Below are positions 32,745 through 42,189 of a DNA stretch of 64,000 nucleotides, piece by piece. The first letter of the stretch is position 1. Every line of letters begins with the position of its first letter. Where the stretch lies: positions 156,172-220,171 of the forward strand of contig NZ_VEEP01000009.1 in NCBI RefSeq assembly GCF_007678455.1, read 5' to 3'. The position numbers were made by a program, and so were the translations under genes. A model generated the notes under the pieces. It saw only the letters and a program-made list of their open reading frames with translations. It was not told where the DNA came from and did no database searches. Origin of the DNA: Cytobacillus oceanisediminis 2691. GTDB taxonomy: Bacteria > Bacillota > Bacilli > Bacillales > Cytobacillaceae.

Positions 32745-34142
32745 TCAAGGCTGGATATTCAATTTTTTAATTTTATATTGAAGTGTCTGCCTTGGTATAT
32801 CCAGAAGGATGGCTGCCTGCTGGATATTTCCGCCTGAAGCTTCCAGCGCATCTTTAATCAACTGTACTTCAAGCTCCTTCAGATTTTCTCTCAATACCAG
32901 TGAAGGAGCACTGCTCACTGGCTCTGGGGCAATGTTTTTCAACATCATTGGAAGATCATGGGCAGTCAGCTTTTCACCTTCACAGACATTCATCATGTAC
33001 TCAATCGTATGCTTCAGCTCGCGTACATTTCCAGGCCATTGATGGGTAAGAAAAACAGACTTGGCCTTTTCATCGAGCCCGGTTACATGCTTCCTCAGCT
33101 CATGATTGTACTGGCTTATAAAAAGATCGCTCAGATAAAGAATATCTTCCTTTCTTTGTCTTAAAGGGATCAATTCGAATGTCAGGACATTCAGTCGGTA
33201 AAAGAGATCGGTCCGCAGCTGGTTCTCTTCCATCGCCTTTCCCGGGTAGACATTCATCGCAGAAATCACCCTGACATTCACTGAGGTAACATTCGTGCTT
33301 CCGACCCTTCGGACAGCGCCATCCTCAAGTACACGCAGTAATTTAGCCTGGAGGTCGAATGGCATCGAGTTGAGCTCATCAAGGAAAAGCGTCCCTCCGT
33401 TTGCAAGCTCGAAAAGACCTGGCCTGTCCACCGCTCCGGTATAACTTCCCTTAGAGGTTCCAAACAGGATACTTTCGAGCAGATTTTCAGGTATCGCTGC
33501 ACAATTCTGGGCTATGAACGGACCAGCAGCCCGCTTTGATGCATTATGGATGGATTGGACGAAGAGTTCTTTTCCGGTGCCGCTTTCTCCATAAACAAGA
33601 ATGGGAGAATCGGATTTTGCCAGTTTTTCAGCCTTCTTTTTTACCAACATAAAATGCTTATTCGTTGTCAATACATCACTGAACGTATAGCCTGCCTGCT
33701 GTTTTACAGCCTTGCCATTACTGAGTCTCAACCCCTTTTGGATTTCGACCAGACGTTCAGAAAGCTGCTTGATCCGCGAATAATCCTTGGCGATTTCAAC
33801 AGCGCCTATCAGTTGCCCCTGGACAAATATTGGCAGAGTTGTATTGACGGTTTCAATTTTCCTTCCGTGCAAGTTAACAAAGGATTGGGTTTCATTATAG
33901 ATTGGCTTTTTCGTTTCTATTACTTTCAGTAAGGTGCTGGATTGATCATTCAGTGAAGGAAAAACACTCAATAGCGGCTTCCCAATGACTTCACTGATTT
34001 CTAATCCATCATGCCTGGCGGCAACTTGATTGTAAAATATCGTGATGCCTTCTGTATTGACGACATGAATTGCCTCATCGATGCACTTCAGTATTGCGCT
34101 CAAGATTTCTTCGGTAACATTGGATACTGAATTCAATCCCAT
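32745..34142 (-). CDS. kamR: Sigma-54-dependent activator with PAS domain (KamR-like)
   Basis: A 465-residue enhancer-binding protein. PAS sensor about 10-120 ([14 protein letters not shown]), AAA+ domain with Walker [11 protein letters not shown], the sigma-54 contact loop GSYTGA (a GAFTGA variant as in RocR), Walker [11 protein letters not shown], and a Fis-type helix-turn-helix ([18 protein letters not shown]). It has no receiver domain, so the PAS domain probably senses a small molecule. It lies between ablB and a kamA gene with a perfect -24/-12 promoter, so kamA is the obvious target. The symbol follows my recollection of the B. thuringiensis kam locus. Confidence 0.85.
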   Translation of the reverse strand: MGLNSVSNVTEEILSAILKCIDEAIHVVNTEGITIFYNQVAARHDGLEISEVIGKPLLSVFPSLNDQSSTLLKVIETKKPIYNETQSFVNLHGRKIETVNTTLPIFVQGQLIGAVEIAKDYSRIKQLSERLVEIQKGLRLSNGKAVKQQAGYTFSDVLTTNKHFMLVKKKAEKLAKSDSPILVYGESGTGKELFVQSIHNASKRAAGPFIAQNCAAIPENLLESILFGTSKGSYTGAVDRPGLFELANGGTLFLDELNSMPFDLQAKLLRVLEDGAVRRVGSTNVTSVNVRVISAMNVYPGKAMEENQLRTDLFYRLNVLTFELIPLRQRKEDILYLSDLFISQYNHELRKHVTGLDEKAKSVFLTHQWPGNVRELKHTIEYMMNVCEGEKLTAHDLPMMLKNIAPEPVSSAPSLVLRENLKELEVQLIKDALEASGGNIQQAAILLDIPRQTLQYKIKKLNIQP

Positions 34143-34188
34143 CACACTCCCATATTAAGTATATGACAGCGTGCCGAAAAACTGTCTT

Positions 34189-35055
34189 TTACTGCCCAAT
34201 ATTTGGCGTTTTTGCCAAATCTTTTACCCAGACATTCATGTTCTCAATTTTATCATAAATATATACATTATTCACCAGCCTGCCGCGATAGGCATAGTCC
34301 AATTGATACAATGCTGCATTCATGCCAAATGATAATGACCTCGCAATGGAATAGGCGCAAAAAATGCCGCTCTCAACCAGTTCTGCCTCTAAACGAGCCA
34401 GGAGGACTTTCATCAAGCCATGCTTCCGGTGCTCTTTTAACGTCGCACAATCAGTCATTTCCGCGTTTTTGTAAAAAAGATCGACTTCAGCGGAAGCCGC
34501 ACTTACAATTTGGCCATCATGGATAAATCCATAGTAAATCGTGCCTTCGGTCATCGTTTTGACAATATACTCCGGGTCGTTCAGCGGGGTCGGATAGATT
34601 TGAAAGACTTCTTTGTATAAGTTGGATAAGCCGTGGGCATCCGAGATGTCCATTTTCTTCATTACATAATCGCCAGGCGGAGTGATCTTCTGGGCGGGCT
34701 CTGCCAAACGATAGACACTTTTTATGATTCCATCCTCCACGGTCCAGTGAGGCGTTGCTTTTCTGTCATCGCTTAGAAACTTTGAAAAGAACACGCAATC
34801 GGAGCCAAGGAAAAAACCGTCGATGCTTGCCTCAAAACTGTACCCGTTTTCAAGCAGCTGTGTAAAATGTTCTCTTCTTCCTTTAATGATCAATTTATCT
34901 GCCTTTTCACTCTCTGCCAGCTCTTCAGCGCATTTCAAAGCATTCGATAAACTGCCTAAATAATCCTCCACCCTCACCCGTTTGTTTTGTTTGTCAAGAT
35001 AAACAGTCATCTTGCCATTTTTGTCTGATAAGACGATTGTTTTCCCTAAATGCAT
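34189..35055 (-). CDS. ablB: Beta-lysine N-acetyltransferase (AblB/YodP)
   Basis: A 288-residue enzyme that acetylates the epsilon-amino group of beta-lysine. The N-terminal domain is followed by a C-terminal GNAT domain with KEHRKHGLMKVLLARLE (acetyl-CoA loop). In methanogens AblA/AblB make the compatible solute N-epsilon-acetyl-beta-lysine. Here catabolic genes beside it suggest acetylation protects the amine during breakdown. ATG 35055 is chosen for its GGGGGAGAGG site. A terminator lies between the dehydrogenase gene and this one. Confidence 0.9.
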   Translation of the reverse strand: MHLGKTIVLSDKNGKMTVYLDKQNKRVRVEDYLGSLSNALKCAEELAESEKADKLIIKGRREHFTQLLENGYSFEASIDGFFLGSDCVFFSKFLSDDRKATPHWTVEDGIIKSVYRLAEPAQKITPPGDYVMKKMDISDAHGLSNLYKEVFQIYPTPLNDPEYIVKTMTEGTIYYGFIHDGQIVSAASAEVDLFYKNAEMTDCATLKEHRKHGLMKVLLARLEAELVESGIFCAYSIARSLSFGMNAALYQLDYAYRGRLVNNVYIYDKIENMNVWVKDLAKTPNIGQ

Positions 35056-35091
35056 TTTCCTCTCCCCCATCCCCTAAGATTTTCTGTCGAA

Positions 35092-35117
35092 TCAAAAGCC
35101 TGGCTTTGGGCCAGGCT
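35092..35117 (-). terminator. Terminator of the aldehyde dehydrogenase gene
   Basis: Minus-strand stem AGCCTGGC / GCCAGGCT with a 5-base loop, then TTTGATT. The short T run suggests partial read-through into ablB is possible. Confidence 0.75.
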
Positions 35118-35123
35118 GACAGT

Positions 35124-36545
35124 TCAATCCAATTTGAATGAAACAAGCTTCAGTTCAGTCATTTCTTCGACAGCATACTTGATCCCTTCTCTTCCAGTCC
35201 CGCTTTGTTTGACACCGCCATATGGCATATGGTCAACCCGGAAAGTAGGAATATCATTGATCATCACGCCGCCGACGTGCAGATTACTGGCTGCTCTGAA
35301 GGCTTTTTGAAGATCATTTGTATAAACACCTGCCTGAAGGCCGAACTGCGACTCATTGACCTCAGTGATTGCTTCATCAAAGTCCATGAACGTGTTGATA
35401 TGGACAACTGGCGCAAAGATTTCCTCACAGGAAATCTTATCAGTCGGTTTTGCATTGAGGAGCACAGTCGGCTTTAATACCTGCTGTTCACTTTCTCCTC
35501 CAAGGACCAGTTCGGCTCCATTTCCCACCGCATCACTGATCCAGGACTGGGCCCTTTCCACATCCTCCGCACTGATCATTGCAGCTACATCTGTTTCTTC
35601 ATCCAGAGGGTCTCCCACTTTAAGACGGCCCGCTTCTTCAACGAATTGTGAAACAAAATCCTCGGCAATAGTTTCATACACGTAAATGCGCTGAATCGAA
35701 ATGCATACCTGCCCCTGATTTGAGAAGGCACCCGTCACGATTCTTGGCATTACCTTACTAAGGTCCGTTCCTTCGTCGACTATCAATGCCGAATTTGAGC
35801 CCAGTTCAAGCGTTACCCTTTTCAATCCAGCATTTTCACGAATATACTTACCGACTGCAGGACTTCCGGTAAAGGTCACTTTTTTTACCCGATCATCGGC
35901 AATCAGGGCGTCGCCCACATTTTTCCCGCTGCCTGTCACTACATTAAGAGCACCTGCCGGCAATCCTGCCCTATGGAAGTATGAGGCGATTTTATAAGCT
36001 GATAACGGCGTCTGGCTCGCGGGCTTCAGGACGACTGTATTTCCTGCTGCTATCGCTGGCCCCACCTTGTGGGCTACAAGGTTCATTGGAAAATTGAATG
36101 GTGTAATCGCAGCGATGACGCCAAGCGGCTCCTTTACAGTATAGGCGATCCGTCCCTCTCCTCCGGGAGCAGCATCCATCGGGATGGTTTCTCCCTGGAT
36201 CCTTCTGACTTCTTCCGAGGCGAATGTATAGGTCATAACAGTCCGGTCGACCTCTGCCCGGGCCGCTTTCAATGGTTTGGAGGATTCCTCAGCGATCAGT
36301 CTTGCACATTCTTCACGGTCTTCCTGGATATAATCGGCCACTTTCCGAAGGATATCGGCACGTTTATGGGCATCCATTTCCGCCATGCCCCTCGCAGCTT
36401 CAGCTGCAGAGTCAATCGCTCTTATTACATCTTCTTTGGCAGCCTCTGCTACTTCGGCTATTTGTCCACCTGTATACGGATTTAACAGTGGACGGTAATT
36501 TTCTGTTTCCACACTTTCTCCATTTATCCATAAATTCTGTTTCAT
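35124..36545 (-). CDS. NAD(P)-dependent aldehyde dehydrogenase, probable succinate-semialdehyde dehydrogenase
   Basis: A 473-residue ALDH. Cofactor region with PFNFPMNLVAHKVGPA, catalytic Glu in VTLELGSNSALIV and catalytic Cys in FSNQGQVCISIQ. It begins two bases after the preceding aminotransferase stop, with GGAGGGAT inside that gene's end, so the two are coupled. Next to a GABA-type transaminase the likely substrate is succinate semialdehyde, giving succinate. The Phe-Ser-Asn-Gln-Gly loop resembles lactaldehyde/glyceraldehyde ALDHs, so specificity is not certain. Confidence 0.82.
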   Translation of the reverse strand: MKQNLWINGESVETENYRPLLNPYTGGQIAEVAEAAKEDVIRAIDSAAEAARGMAEMDAHKRADILRKVADYIQEDREECARLIAEESSKPLKAARAEVDRTVMTYTFASEEVRRIQGETIPMDAAPGGEGRIAYTVKEPLGVIAAITPFNFPMNLVAHKVGPAIAAGNTVVLKPASQTPLSAYKIASYFHRAGLPAGALNVVTGSGKNVGDALIADDRVKKVTFTGSPAVGKYIRENAGLKRVTLELGSNSALIVDEGTDLSKVMPRIVTGAFSNQGQVCISIQRIYVYETIAEDFVSQFVEEAGRLKVGDPLDEETDVAAMISAEDVERAQSWISDAVGNGAELVLGGESEQQVLKPTVLLNAKPTDKISCEEIFAPVVHINTFMDFDEAITEVNESQFGLQAGVYTNDLQKAFRAASNLHVGGVMINDIPTFRVDHMPYGGVKQSGTGREGIKYAVEEMTELKLVSFKLD

Positions 36546-36546
36546 C

Positions 36547-37884
36547 TTATCCCTCCTGCTGCTTGCAGCATTCAAAAATCACGGATTCAAGGACATCAAA
36601 CCCTTCCTCCATCTGCCCGTCTGTTATGACAAGCGGAGCGAGAAGCCTGATGACGTTACCATAAAAGCCAGCGCTCATTAAAATCAATCCGCGCTGATGA
36701 GCCTTCGCAAGCACCTCCTTAACAATCTGTCCATTCGGCAGCCCATTTTCATCGAAAAATTCGATTGCGCACATTGCTCCTAATGACCGGATATCACCAA
36801 TCTCCGAAAACTGTTTTGCCAGCCCTCCGAATCTCTCCTGAAACTTATCTCCAAAAAAGTTTGCTTTCTCGAGAAGTTTTTGCTCTTCTATCATTTTAAC
36901 GACTTCGATCGCTGCAACACAACCGAGAGGACTTCCTCCATATGTTCCGCCAATTTCTCCAATGCCGGCTGAATCCATAATTTCGGCCCGTCCAGTCACC
37001 GCGCTGATTGGAAGTCCGGCTGCGATCGATTTTGACATGGTCATCAGATCAGGTATCACTCCGTAATGTTCCATTGCGAACATCTTCCCTGTCCTGCCAA
37101 AACCTGTCTGGATTTCATCTGCAATAAAGAGGATTCCATACTTTTCACATATCTTTTTCACACCTTGCACAAAGGGCTTTGATGGTATGTTAAATCCACC
37201 TTCACCCTGGATGGGTTCCATGATGACCGCGGCAATTTCCGTGCCTGGCACCTCACTCTGGAAAAATGTCTCAAACTTCTTCAGGATATAAGCATCCAGT
37301 TGATCGGGGGACATGCTTTTCTCCTGTGAATATACAGGGTAAGGCCATTTATAGGTTTCTGGTGCAAATGGGCCGAACTGGTACTTGTACGGTTTGACCT
37401 TGCTTGTCAGTGACATTGCCATATACGTCCTGCCATGAAATGCCCGTTCAAAGGAAATGATCCCTTTTCTGCCGGAAAATTTCCTGGCGATCTTTATCGC
37501 GTTCTCAACTGCTTCTGCACCCGTGCTGAGAAAAAAGGTCTTTTTATCATGGTCTCCAGGCGTGATGTTGTTCAGCACTTCAGCCAGTTCAATATAAGGT
37601 TCATACATCATCACATGAAAACATGGGTGAAGATAACGGTCAATCTGTTCATGGAGCGCATTTACAACCTCTGGCGGACAATGTCCAACATTGAGGGTGC
37701 CGATTGCACCTGCAAAGTCAATGAATGTGTTCCCGTCTACATCAGTCAACAGGGCACCTTCGCCACTTTCGGCAAAAGATTTGATCGTATTAAATGGACC
37801 AACAGGAATATTCTTCTCTTTTCTTTCCAGCAAAGCCTTCGCCTTGGGACCGGGAATGGCTGTTTTGATCTTAATATCTCCCAC
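36547..37884 (-). CDS. gabT: Class III aminotransferase, probable 4-aminobutyrate aminotransferase
   Basis: A 445-residue PLP enzyme with the GabT-type features FFLSTGAEAVENAIKIAR, EPIQGEGGF, ADEIQTGFGRTGKM and the PLP Lys in TMSKSIAAGLP. Starts at GTG 37884 after AGGAGG. It converts GABA plus 2-oxoglutarate to succinate semialdehyde. Placed between yodQ and the aldehyde dehydrogenase, it would receive GABA released by the upstream lysine route. Not part of the B. subtilis yod cluster as I remember it. Confidence 0.87.
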   Translation of the reverse strand: MGDIKIKTAIPGPKAKALLERKEKNIPVGPFNTIKSFAESGEGALLTDVDGNTFIDFAGAIGTLNVGHCPPEVVNALHEQIDRYLHPCFHVMMYEPYIELAEVLNNITPGDHDKKTFFLSTGAEAVENAIKIARKFSGRKGIISFERAFHGRTYMAMSLTSKVKPYKYQFGPFAPETYKWPYPVYSQEKSMSPDQLDAYILKKFETFFQSEVPGTEIAAVIMEPIQGEGGFNIPSKPFVQGVKKICEKYGILFIADEIQTGFGRTGKMFAMEHYGVIPDLMTMSKSIAAGLPISAVTGRAEIMDSAGIGEIGGTYGGSPLGCVAAIEVVKMIEEQKLLEKANFFGDKFQERFGGLAKQFSEIGDIRSLGAMCAIEFFDENGLPNGQIVKEVLAKAHQRGLILMSAGFYGNVIRLLAPLVITDGQMEEGFDVLESVIFECCKQQEG

Positions 37885-38014
37885 TTTTTGACTCCTCCTA
37901 ATTGAAATGATGGCAGTTTGGTTGACACAGGTTTTACAAGTCTGCTTTCATTTCTAACTTCATTGTTTAAAAGCTTTATAATACTTGCTTCACCCCAATG
38001 CCAGTAAAAAGCTG

Positions 38015-39283
38015 TTATTCACTGATTTCACACCATTTAAGCAAAGTGAGGGCAATGATTTCGGCGGTTTCAAATACATCTTCAAGCCTGATATATTCGT
38101 TTGCCTGATGTGCCGTTTCAGTTACCCCAGGCCCAAAAACCACAACCGGTATTCCGCCGACTTTTGAAAGGATTCCGCCATCTGTCGCCCAAGGGGAGGC
38201 TTCAATTAAAGGCTCCTGTTCTTTGACACCTTTATAGCTTTCGGATAAGTCTCGAATCAGTTCATGCTCTGGATCCAGGTCGCCCGGCAGCCAGCTTGCG
38301 CCGAACCATTCTAGCACAGGGTTGTTTTCTTCAAGCCATGTATCAGCATTGCTTACTTGCGATAAGGCTGCAGCCATTTCCCGTTTTGCTTCCTCCTGGG
38401 TTTCGTTCGGCGCAACCCCCATCCTGCCTTCAATGATCGCCAGGTCTGGAACAGAGGATGGCCAGTCGCCAGCCTGAATTTTGCCGATATTGATTGGAAT
38501 TGGTATTGGAATACTTTTAAAAAACGGATCTGTTATTCTCTCGTTTCTTTCCGTCTCCAGTTTTCTCAGTCCATCAATCACCTGCATCGCCTTCTCAATC
38601 GCATTGACTCCCTCATACCTTGTGCCGCCATGGGCACCTTTGCCTTTAACTAAAATCCTGAACCACATGGACCCCTGCTGCTTAGGAAAAAGCTTCATGT
38701 TTGTTGGTTCCGGAATGATTGCGGCATCCGCCTTATAACCTCTCAAGACTGCAGCAAGCGACCCGGCACCGCCGCTTTCTTCTTCGATTACGCTCTGGAA
38801 AATGACATCTCCTTTTAACTTGATCCCTGAATTCTTTATAGCTTCCATCGCCATCAGCAAGGAAGCAGTTCCGCCCTTCATATCCGTCGACCCCCGGCCG
38901 AAAAGCTTGCCGCTTTCAATATATCCGCTGAAAGGGTCCCGATCCCAATCCTTGGTGTCACCAGCGGGTACAACGTCGATATGGCCATTCAGGATCATCG
39001 ACTTTCCTCCGCCCGTCCCCCTCATGATTCCTACCGCATTAGGGTTGCCTTTGAAGTTGCTGCGATCAGAGCAAAACGCCGGGTGGCCAGACAATCCGTC
39101 ACCTCCGATTTCCCAAATATCCATTTCAAAGCCTAATTCACGGCATTTTTCAATCACTACAGCCTGTGCTCCACTTTCTTCTCCCCTCGTACTTGGCTCC
39201 TGTACCATTTTTTGCAATAGGCGTGTTCCCTTGATTCTGTTTTCCTTAATATATTTCCGCACCTTTTCCTCAGCAGATTGCAC
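38015..39283 (-). CDS. yodQ: M20-family deacetylase/peptidase (YodQ)
   Basis: A 422-residue zinc hydrolase of the ArgE/DapE type. Metal ligands in NGHIDVVPAGD, GRGSTDMKGG (Asp) and EEESGG, with further metal His near GVTETAHQANEY. The GTG at 39283, eight bases after AAGGGG, is preferred; the longer frame has an atypical basic N-terminus running into yodR. Proposed to remove the acetyl group from an acetamido acid of the lysine route. Substrate not proven. A 130-base gap follows before gabT. Confidence 0.85.
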   Translation of the reverse strand: MQSAEEKVRKYIKENRIKGTRLLQKMVQEPSTRGEESGAQAVVIEKCRELGFEMDIWEIGGDGLSGHPAFCSDRSNFKGNPNAVGIMRGTGGGKSMILNGHIDVVPAGDTKDWDRDPFSGYIESGKLFGRGSTDMKGGTASLLMAMEAIKNSGIKLKGDVIFQSVIEEESGGAGSLAAVLRGYKADAAIIPEPTNMKLFPKQQGSMWFRILVKGKGAHGGTRYEGVNAIEKAMQVIDGLRKLETERNERITDPFFKSIPIPIPINIGKIQAGDWPSSVPDLAIIEGRMGVAPNETQEEAKREMAAALSQVSNADTWLEENNPVLEWFGASWLPGDLDPEHELIRDLSESYKGVKEQEPLIEASPWATDGGILSKVGGIPVVVFGPGVTETAHQANEYIRLEDVFETAEIIALTLLKWCEISE

Positions 39284-39296
39284 GATATCAACCCCT

Positions 39297-39962
39297 TTAA
39301 TAATCAATAACCCGAAGATCCTCCGCGATCGAGAAATCACAGGCTGTTTTAGCAGTAATCTCAGCAATGGTATATGGCGCAAAAAGCTCAGAGAGAATCA
39401 TGGAGCCTTCATTTATTTTAAAAACTGCCAGGTCGGTGATCACCAAGTCGACACAGTTTGCCGCAGTCAATGGCAAGGAGCATGACTTCACCAATTTGGA
39501 CACCCCGTTCTTATCTGTGTGGTTCATCAGCACGGCAACTTTCCTGGCCTTTTGTGCCAGTTCCATCGCCCCACCCATTCCCGGCACTTTTTTGCCCGGG
39601 ACAATCCAGTTCGCAAGGTCTCCCTTTTGGCTTACCTGCAAAGAACCCAGTATGGTAAGGTCAACCCGCCCGCGTCGGATCATTCCGAATGCCACCGCAC
39701 TGTCACAATAAGAAGAACCTGCAACGACCGTAACCGGGAACCCGCCCGCGTTGCATAAATTTTCATCTTCCCATCCCTTTTCAGGGGATGCGCCCATTCC
39801 GACTATCCCATTTTCGGCATGGAACATTACCTGTGTTTCCCGTGGCAGGTGGTTAGGAACAAGAGAAGGAATTCCAATGCCCAGATTGACTACCATCCCG
39901 GATGTAATCTCCTCGGCAGCCCGCTTCGCCATTCTATTCCTGACATCTATTCCCATGCCCAT
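39297..39962 (-). CDS. yodR: CoA-transferase beta subunit (YodR)
   Basis: A 221-residue subunit with the catalytic Glu in HAENGIVGMG and the GIGIPSLVPNHL oxyanion region. Starts inside the end of yodS (16-base overlap). With YodS it forms a 3-oxoacid CoA-transferase similar to acetoacetate CoA-transferases. Proposed here to activate the 3-oxo-6-acetamidohexanoate formed after transamination, so that it can be thiolysed. Confidence 0.88.
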   Translation of the reverse strand: MGMGIDVRNRMAKRAAEEITSGMVVNLGIGIPSLVPNHLPRETQVMFHAENGIVGMGASPEKGWEDENLCNAGGFPVTVVAGSSYCDSAVAFGMIRRGRVDLTILGSLQVSQKGDLANWIVPGKKVPGMGGAMELAQKARKVAVLMNHTDKNGVSKLVKSCSLPLTAANCVDLVITDLAVFKINEGSMILSELFAPYTIAEITAKTACDFSIAEDLRVIDY

Positions 39963-40639
39963 TTCCAATTCACCCCACAAGATGGAATCACCATATCCAC
40001 GAACACACCGGGCGTCACTATTTCCTCGGGGTCCAGACTGCCAAGCGGAACAATTTCTTCAGCCTCGGCAATTGTAAACTTCCCCGCCATCGCCACAAGC
40101 GGATTCGTATTCCTCGCGCTTTTATCGAAAACCAGGTTTCCGTATGGATCGGCTTTTTTGGCATAGACAATTGCCACATCTGCCGTCAGCGCTGTTTCAA
40201 TTAAATACTCTTTGCCGTTAAGGGTCATCTTTTGTTTGCCCTTTGCAACGAAATCATGATCGACCCCAACATCTGTTAAAATAGCGCCAATCCCCATTCC
40301 ACCTGCCCTTATACGTTCCGTAAGTGTGCCCTGCGGCGAGAACTCGACCTCCAGTTCCCCTCTGGTCATCAGGTCGCCTGCAACAGGATTCGAGCCGATA
40401 TGGGAGGCAATCACTTTCCTGGCCCTCCTGCGGCTGACAATTTTACCGATGCCGATTTCCGGAAAGCCTGTATCATTTCCTATCAACATAAGATTTTTGA
40501 TGTTCTTTTCCAGAATGCCATCTATCAGGGCTGGAGGAGAACCGACTCCTCCAAACCCGCCAAACATCAAGGTCATTCCGTCATAGAAATATTCCATTGC
40601 CTGCTCAAGCGCAGCAATTTTTCCAAATGGATTTTCCAT
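39947..40639 (-). CDS. yodS: CoA-transferase alpha subunit (YodS)
   Basis: A 230-residue alpha subunit with the glycine loop FGGFGGVGSPPALID (about residues 27-41) and FSPQGTLTERIRAGG. Stop codon of yodT abuts its ATG, and yodR overlaps its end, giving a tight yodT-yodS-yodR order as in B. subtilis. Confidence 0.9.
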   Translation of the reverse strand: MENPFGKIAALEQAMEYFYDGMTLMFGGFGGVGSPPALIDGILEKNIKNLMLIGNDTGFPEIGIGKIVSRRRARKVIASHIGSNPVAGDLMTRGELEVEFSPQGTLTERIRAGGMGIGAILTDVGVDHDFVAKGKQKMTLNGKEYLIETALTADVAIVYAKKADPYGNLVFDKSARNTNPLVAMAGKFTIAEAEEIVPLGSLDPEEIVTPGVFVDMVIPSCGVNWKWAWE

Positions 40640-42001
40640 CTACTCTTCAACTCCATTTTCAAAAGGAAATCCCAGTGTTTTATATACTTCAACGAATGTT
40701 GTTTTCAAAAGGGCAATCAGTTCGTCAATTTCACGCTTCGTGATTGTAAGCGGGGGTGCGATGATAACCGCGTCACCTGAAAGCCCATCAAGGCCTGCCG
40801 CCGCAGGATACAGCAATATCCCGTGGTCCCTGCCAGTTCTGACAACCAGCTCCGTCAGTTTTACACTCTGGTCGAACGGAATTTTCGCTGCAGGTAATTT
40901 GACAAACTCCAAACCAAGAAGCAACCCTTTTCCCCGCACATCCCCGATAAAAGTGAATTGTGTTTTAAGGCGATCGAGCTTATTTTTGAGATAAACAGAC
41001 CTCGATTCTACATCTTTCAAAATATGATTGTTTTCAAGGTATTCCAAAACAGCCAAAGCTGCTGCACATGATTGAGGGTTTGCGCTTAGAGTGTGACCGC
41101 TCATGATCACTTTGGAACCCTTCAGGATCGGTTCCATCACATGGTCACTTACAACGGTCGCTGCTATTGGTGCATAACCAGCCCCCATCCCCTTGCCAAG
41201 GGCGACAATATCGGGAATGATATTCCAATGCTCCATTGCCAGCATCGACCCAGTCCTGCCAAACCCTGTCATTACTTCATCTGCGATAAATAATATATTG
41301 TTCTCATCACAAATCTTTTTAATTGTTTCGTAGTACCCTTCCGGTGGCGAAATCGCTCCGCCGGCTGCACCAATCACAGGTTCTGCAATAAATGCGGCAA
41401 TGTGGTCAGCTCCAATCCTTTTTATTGCCCCCTCCAGCTCCATGGCGCATAAATAACCGCATTCCGGCGCTGATTTTTGGTATGGACAGCGATAACAGTA
41501 GGGAGGCGAAATCGTCGGGAATTCCTCGAGCAATGGCACAAACCTCGCTCTTCTTCCGGGATGTCCTGACATCGAGAGTGCACCAAGCGTGATACCATGG
41601 TAGCTGACCCATCTAGAAAGTATTTTGATTTTTGACTTCATCCCTTTCTCCTGCCAGTACTGAATCGCAATTTTCAAAGCGGTTTCGGTCGCTTCTGACC
41701 CACTATTTACAAAGAAACTCCAATTCAGGTCACCAGGCAATGAATCAGAAATTTTTTCTGCCAGCTTTTCTGCCGGCTCACTGGTGAATTGAGAGCGATA
41801 GACAAATGAAACTCGCTTGGACTGTTCATACATCGCAAGAATGATTTCCGGAACTCCATGACCGATGTTTGCCGTTACAGCCCCGGATGCAGCATCAAGA
41901 TACTTCTTCCCGTCTTTGTCAAAAAGGTAGATGCCTTTACCATAGTCAATCTCAGGATAGCTCTCATCCAGGGCAGGTTTGATTAAATAGGACGACCTCA
42001 T
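40640..42001 (-). CDS. yodT: Class III aminotransferase (YodT)
   Basis: A 453-residue PLP transaminase with NSGSEATETALKIA, FIADEVMTGFGRTG and PLP Lys in ALGKGMGAGYAP. A Cys-rich loop RCPYQKSAPECGYLC (about 165-180) is unusual and may bind metal. First gene of the cluster; proposed to transaminate the 3-amino group of N-epsilon-acetyl-beta-lysine. A sigma-E-like promoter lies about 50 bases upstream, agreeing with mother-cell expression of the B. subtilis yod operon. Confidence 0.88.
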   Translation of the reverse strand: MRSSYLIKPALDESYPEIDYGKGIYLFDKDGKKYLDAASGAVTANIGHGVPEIILAMYEQSKRVSFVYRSQFTSEPAEKLAEKISDSLPGDLNWSFFVNSGSEATETALKIAIQYWQEKGMKSKIKILSRWVSYHGITLGALSMSGHPGRRARFVPLLEEFPTISPPYCYRCPYQKSAPECGYLCAMELEGAIKRIGADHIAAFIAEPVIGAAGGAISPPEGYYETIKKICDENNILFIADEVMTGFGRTGSMLAMEHWNIIPDIVALGKGMGAGYAPIAATVVSDHVMEPILKGSKVIMSGHTLSANPQSCAAALAVLEYLENNHILKDVESRSVYLKNKLDRLKTQFTFIGDVRGKGLLLGLEFVKLPAAKIPFDQSVKLTELVVRTGRDHGILLYPAAAGLDGLSGDAVIIAPPLTITKREIDELIALLKTTFVEVYKTLGFPFENGVEE

Positions 42002-42048
42002 AATTTCACTCCATTCACCGCAATTAAAATCAAATGGACATTCTGTAA

Positions 42049-42076
42049 ATTGTATGAAAACAAAACGGGAATCTTT
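42049..42076 (-). promoter_or_regulatory. Sigma-E-like promoter of yodT
   Basis: On the minus strand CATACAAT (complement at 42049-42056) fits the sigma-E -10 consensus, with AAAGATT (complement at 42070-42076), a five-of-seven match to the -35, 13 bases before it. Sigma-E is the early mother-cell factor. Confidence 0.5.
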
Positions 42077-42189
42077 CTTATATATGAAAAAATTACGCCA
42101 TACAGCCTAGGGCGTTAACGTGAGGGGGATTTTTTATGGAGTCCGGTACTAGCCTGCATTTAGGGAGTCTGCGGTTATACTATTTGAAA

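Noticed and set aside
37990-38012. Second sigma-54 promoter before gabT (CTGGCAT...GCAAG on the minus strand)
   Set aside because: The GG-to-GC distance is 12 bases where 10 are required, so it is not a functional -24/-12 site.
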